Assembly (NCBI GenBank): GCA_023437285.1
Contig: JAEZGP010000430.1
Location: forward strand, 1 to 5,747
Source of the DNA: Actinomycetes bacterium
GTDB taxonomy: Bacteria; Actinomycetota; Actinomycetes; Mycobacteriales; Micromonosporaceae
Length of the DNA: 5,747 nucleotides
Direction of reading: 5' to 3'
Made by a program: the position numbers and the translations under genes. Within the stretch, counting starts at the first letter, position 1, and each line of letters begins with the position of its first letter. Below the pieces are notes generated by a model. It was not told where the DNA came from, searched no databases, and saw nothing but the letters and a program-made list of their open reading frames with translations. Shown one piece after another: positions 4,529-5,747 of the stretch.

Positions 4529-5707
4529 ATGCGGATCAGACAGCGGCTCGCAGTACTGTCGGCCGCGGCTGTGCTGGCGACGACCGCGTTGACGGTGCTG
4601 ACGCCGTCCGGCGCGATGGCCCACGGGGCCATGATGCGACCCGGTTCCCGCACGTACAACTGCTGGCTGGACGGGCTCACGGCCCAGGGTGACATCCAGC
4701 CGAAGAACCCCGCCTGTGCCGCCGCCGTGGCGGCCGGTGGAACCAACCCGCTCTACAACTGGTTCGGCGTGCTGCGCTCGGACGCGGGAGGCCGGACGAC
4801 CGGCTTCATCTCTGACGGGCAGCTGTGCAGCGGTGGCAACCCCGTCTTCTCCGCGTACGACGCCGCCCGTAACGACTGGCCGCTCACGCACCTCACGGCC
4901 GGTGCCAACTTCAGCTGGAAGTACAGCAACTGGGCACACCACCCGGGCACGTTCTACATGTACGTGACCAAGGACGGCTTCAACCCCAACTCGCCGCTCA
5001 AGTGGAGCGACCTGGAGTCCTCGCCGTTCCTGACCATCACCAACCCGCCGCAGAACGGCTCGGTCGGCAGCAACGAGGGCCACTACTACTGGACGGGCAA
5101 CCTGCCCTCCGGCAAGAGCGGCCGCCACATCATCTACTCCCGCTGGGTGCGCTCGGACAGCAACGAGAACTTCTTCGGCTGCTCCGACGTGGTGTTCGAC
5201 GGCGGCAACGGTGAGGTGACCGGCATCGGCACCGGCGGCGGCCAGACCTCGGCCCCGGTCACCACCCGCGGCCCGGTCACCAGCGCACCGGTCACCACGC
5301 GTGGCCCGGTCACCAGCGCTCCGGTCACCACCCGTGGTCCGGGCACCAGCGCGCCGGTCACCACCCGGGGCCCGGTCACCAGCGCTCCGGCCACCACCGG
5401 TGGCGGTGGCGGCGCCTGCGTCGCGACCTACACGACAGTGAACTCGTGGGGCAACGGCTTCCAGGGCGAGGTCACGGTCAAGAACAACGGATCGTCGACC
5501 AGCAGCGCCTGGACCGCAACCCTGACGTCACCCAGCGGCCAGACCATCACTCAGGTCTGGAGCGGAACCAGTACGTCGAGCGGCTCCACGACGACCGTAA
5601 AGAACGCCAACTGGAACGGCACCCTGGGTGCCGGCGCCAGTACAGCGTTCGGCTTCATCGGCAGTGGCACCACCACCGCACCGACGGTGAGCTGCGTACT
5701 GTCGTAA
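4529..5707 (+). CDS. Secreted AA10 lytic polysaccharide monooxygenase with C-terminal CBM2 (CelS2-like)
   Basis: This 392-residue copper enzyme should cleave crystalline cellulose oxidatively outside the cell. A Sec-type signal peptide (1-31) ends AMA, and cleavage exposes His32, the obligatory N-terminal copper ligand, in HGAMMRPGSR. The second histidine-brace ligand is His138 in NWAHHPGTF (134-142), and Phe216 in ENFFGCSD is the likely axial residue. Cys45/Cys63 and Cys100/Cys218 are probable disulfides. The catalytic domain (32 to about 227) closely resembles Streptomyces CelS2/LPMO10C, a C1-oxidising cellulose-active enzyme, rather than chitin-active AA10s. A repeat linker (240-290) leads to a CBM2 (297-392) with terminal cysteines Cys297/Cys389 and Trp307, Trp344 and Trp362. 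Their spacing of 37 and 18 residues matches the three surface tryptophans of cellulose-binding CBM2a. AAGGAG at 4517-4522, six nucleotides before ATG, supports the start. It is probably its own transcription unit behind the GH3 terminator. Confidence 0.96.
   Translation: MRIRQRLAVLSAAAVLATTALTVLTPSGAMAHGAMMRPGSRTYNCWLDGLTAQGDIQPKNPACAAAVAAGGTNPLYNWFGVLRSDAGGRTTGFISDGQLCSGGNPVFSAYDAARNDWPLTHLTAGANFSWKYSNWAHHPGTFYMYVTKDGFNPNSPLKWSDLESSPFLTITNPPQNGSVGSNEGHYYWTGNLPSGKSGRHIIYSRWVRSDSNENFFGCSDVVFDGGNGEVTGIGTGGGQTSAPVTTRGPVTSAPVTTRGPVTSAPVTTRGPGTSAPVTTRGPVTSAPATTGGGGGACVATYTTVNSWGNGFQGEVTVKNNGSSTSSAWTATLTSPSGQTITQVWSGTSTSSGSTTTVKNANWNGTLGAGASTAFGFIGSGTTTAPTVSCVLS
5246..5398 (+). repeat. 33-bp tandem repeat encoding the LPMO linker (TSAPVTTRGPV units)
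   Basis: Four full 33-bp units begin at 5246, 5279, 5312 and 5345, and a fifth, partial unit runs from 5378 into a Gly run. Each encodes the 11-residue unit TSAPVTTRGPV; the third unit ends GPG and the last drifts to TSAPATTGG. Differences between units are mostly synonymous third-position changes (CGC/CGT/CGG for Arg, GCC/GCA/GCT/GCG for Ala). This implies selection to keep the peptide while the DNA diverged, or old duplications. The linker is flexible and Pro/Thr-rich, joining the catalytic domain to the CBM2, but carries one Arg per unit. Confidence 0.9.
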
Positions 5708-5726
5708 CAGTCGCATCTAAATGAAC

Positions 5727-5743
5727 GCGCGGTGGCCCCGCGC
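5727..5743 (+). terminator. Possible terminator hairpin after the LPMO gene
   Basis: GCGCGG (5727-5732) pairs with CCGCGC (5738-5743) around the 5-nt loop TGGCC, starting 20 nt after the LPMO stop codon. The placement suits a GC-rich actinobacterial terminator. The stem is only six pairs and the window ends four bases later, so the full structure cannot be judged. Confidence 0.42.
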
Positions 5744-5747
5744 CGCA

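Noticed and set aside
4277..5128. Minus-strand reading frame of 283 codons across the LPMO 5' half and its leader
   Set aside because: It is antisense to the LPMO with no ribosome-binding site or motif that I recognise, and its composition is typical of a shadow frame.
5246..5398. Tandem 33-bp repeats considered as a CRISPR array or satellite
   Set aside because: There are no unique spacers between units, and the units are in frame within the LPMO gene and encode a Pro/Thr linker.

Overview
The window is high-GC actinobacterial DNA. Coding regions have a strong third-position G/C bias, ribosome-binding sites are strong and purine-rich, one secreted lipoprotein carries a Tat signal, and the terminator is a GC-rich hairpin without a U-tract. 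The protein sequences look like Micromonosporaceae or Streptomyces relatives (Micromonospora/Actinoplanes type), but the genus is inferred from general resemblance only. The content is plant-polysaccharide utilisation: oligosaccharide import, intracellular hydrolysis and oxidative cellulose cleavage.

Layout. On the minus strand from position 1372 towards the left edge lies a complete ABC-transporter sugar-binding lipoprotein (65-1372). A short stretch after it (1-62) looks like the first codons of the next gene, probably the first permease of a CUT1 importer. A 324-nt divergent intergenic region (1373-1696) separates it from a complete cytoplasmic GH3 beta-glycosidase (1697-4087, plus strand). 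That gene is closed by a strong hairpin terminator (4107-4147). A 441-nt non-coding region (4088-4528) holds the terminator, an operator-like palindrome and two 10-bp leader hairpins. It leads into a secreted lytic polysaccharide monooxygenase (4529-5707) built as signal peptide, AA10 domain, 11-residue tandem-repeat linker and CBM2 cellulose-binding domain. A possible terminator hairpin lies at the right edge.

How the genes may work together. The LPMO cuts crystalline cellulose outside the cell and exposes polymer to hydrolases encoded elsewhere. The lipoprotein captures short oligosaccharides for an ATP-driven importer. The GH3 enzyme, which has no export signal, hydrolyses them in the cytoplasm. 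The importer/GH3 pairing resembles the bxlEFG-bxlA xylobiose system of Streptomyces, although cello-oligosaccharides cannot be excluded. The same GAAA-N-TTTC palindrome occurs in the divergent region (1504-1514, plus a degenerate copy at 1638-1648) and upstream of the LPMO (4212-4220). This suggests that one LacI-type repressor, not encoded here, coordinates uptake, hydrolysis and oxidative attack.

The gene families are all known, and I do not see a new enzymatic system. The less ordinary signals are regulatory: the shared operator, a second and different palindrome near the importer, bulged hairpins placed just upstream of the Shine-Dalgarno sequences of both exported proteins, and the arginine-bearing tandem-repeat linker of the LPMO.
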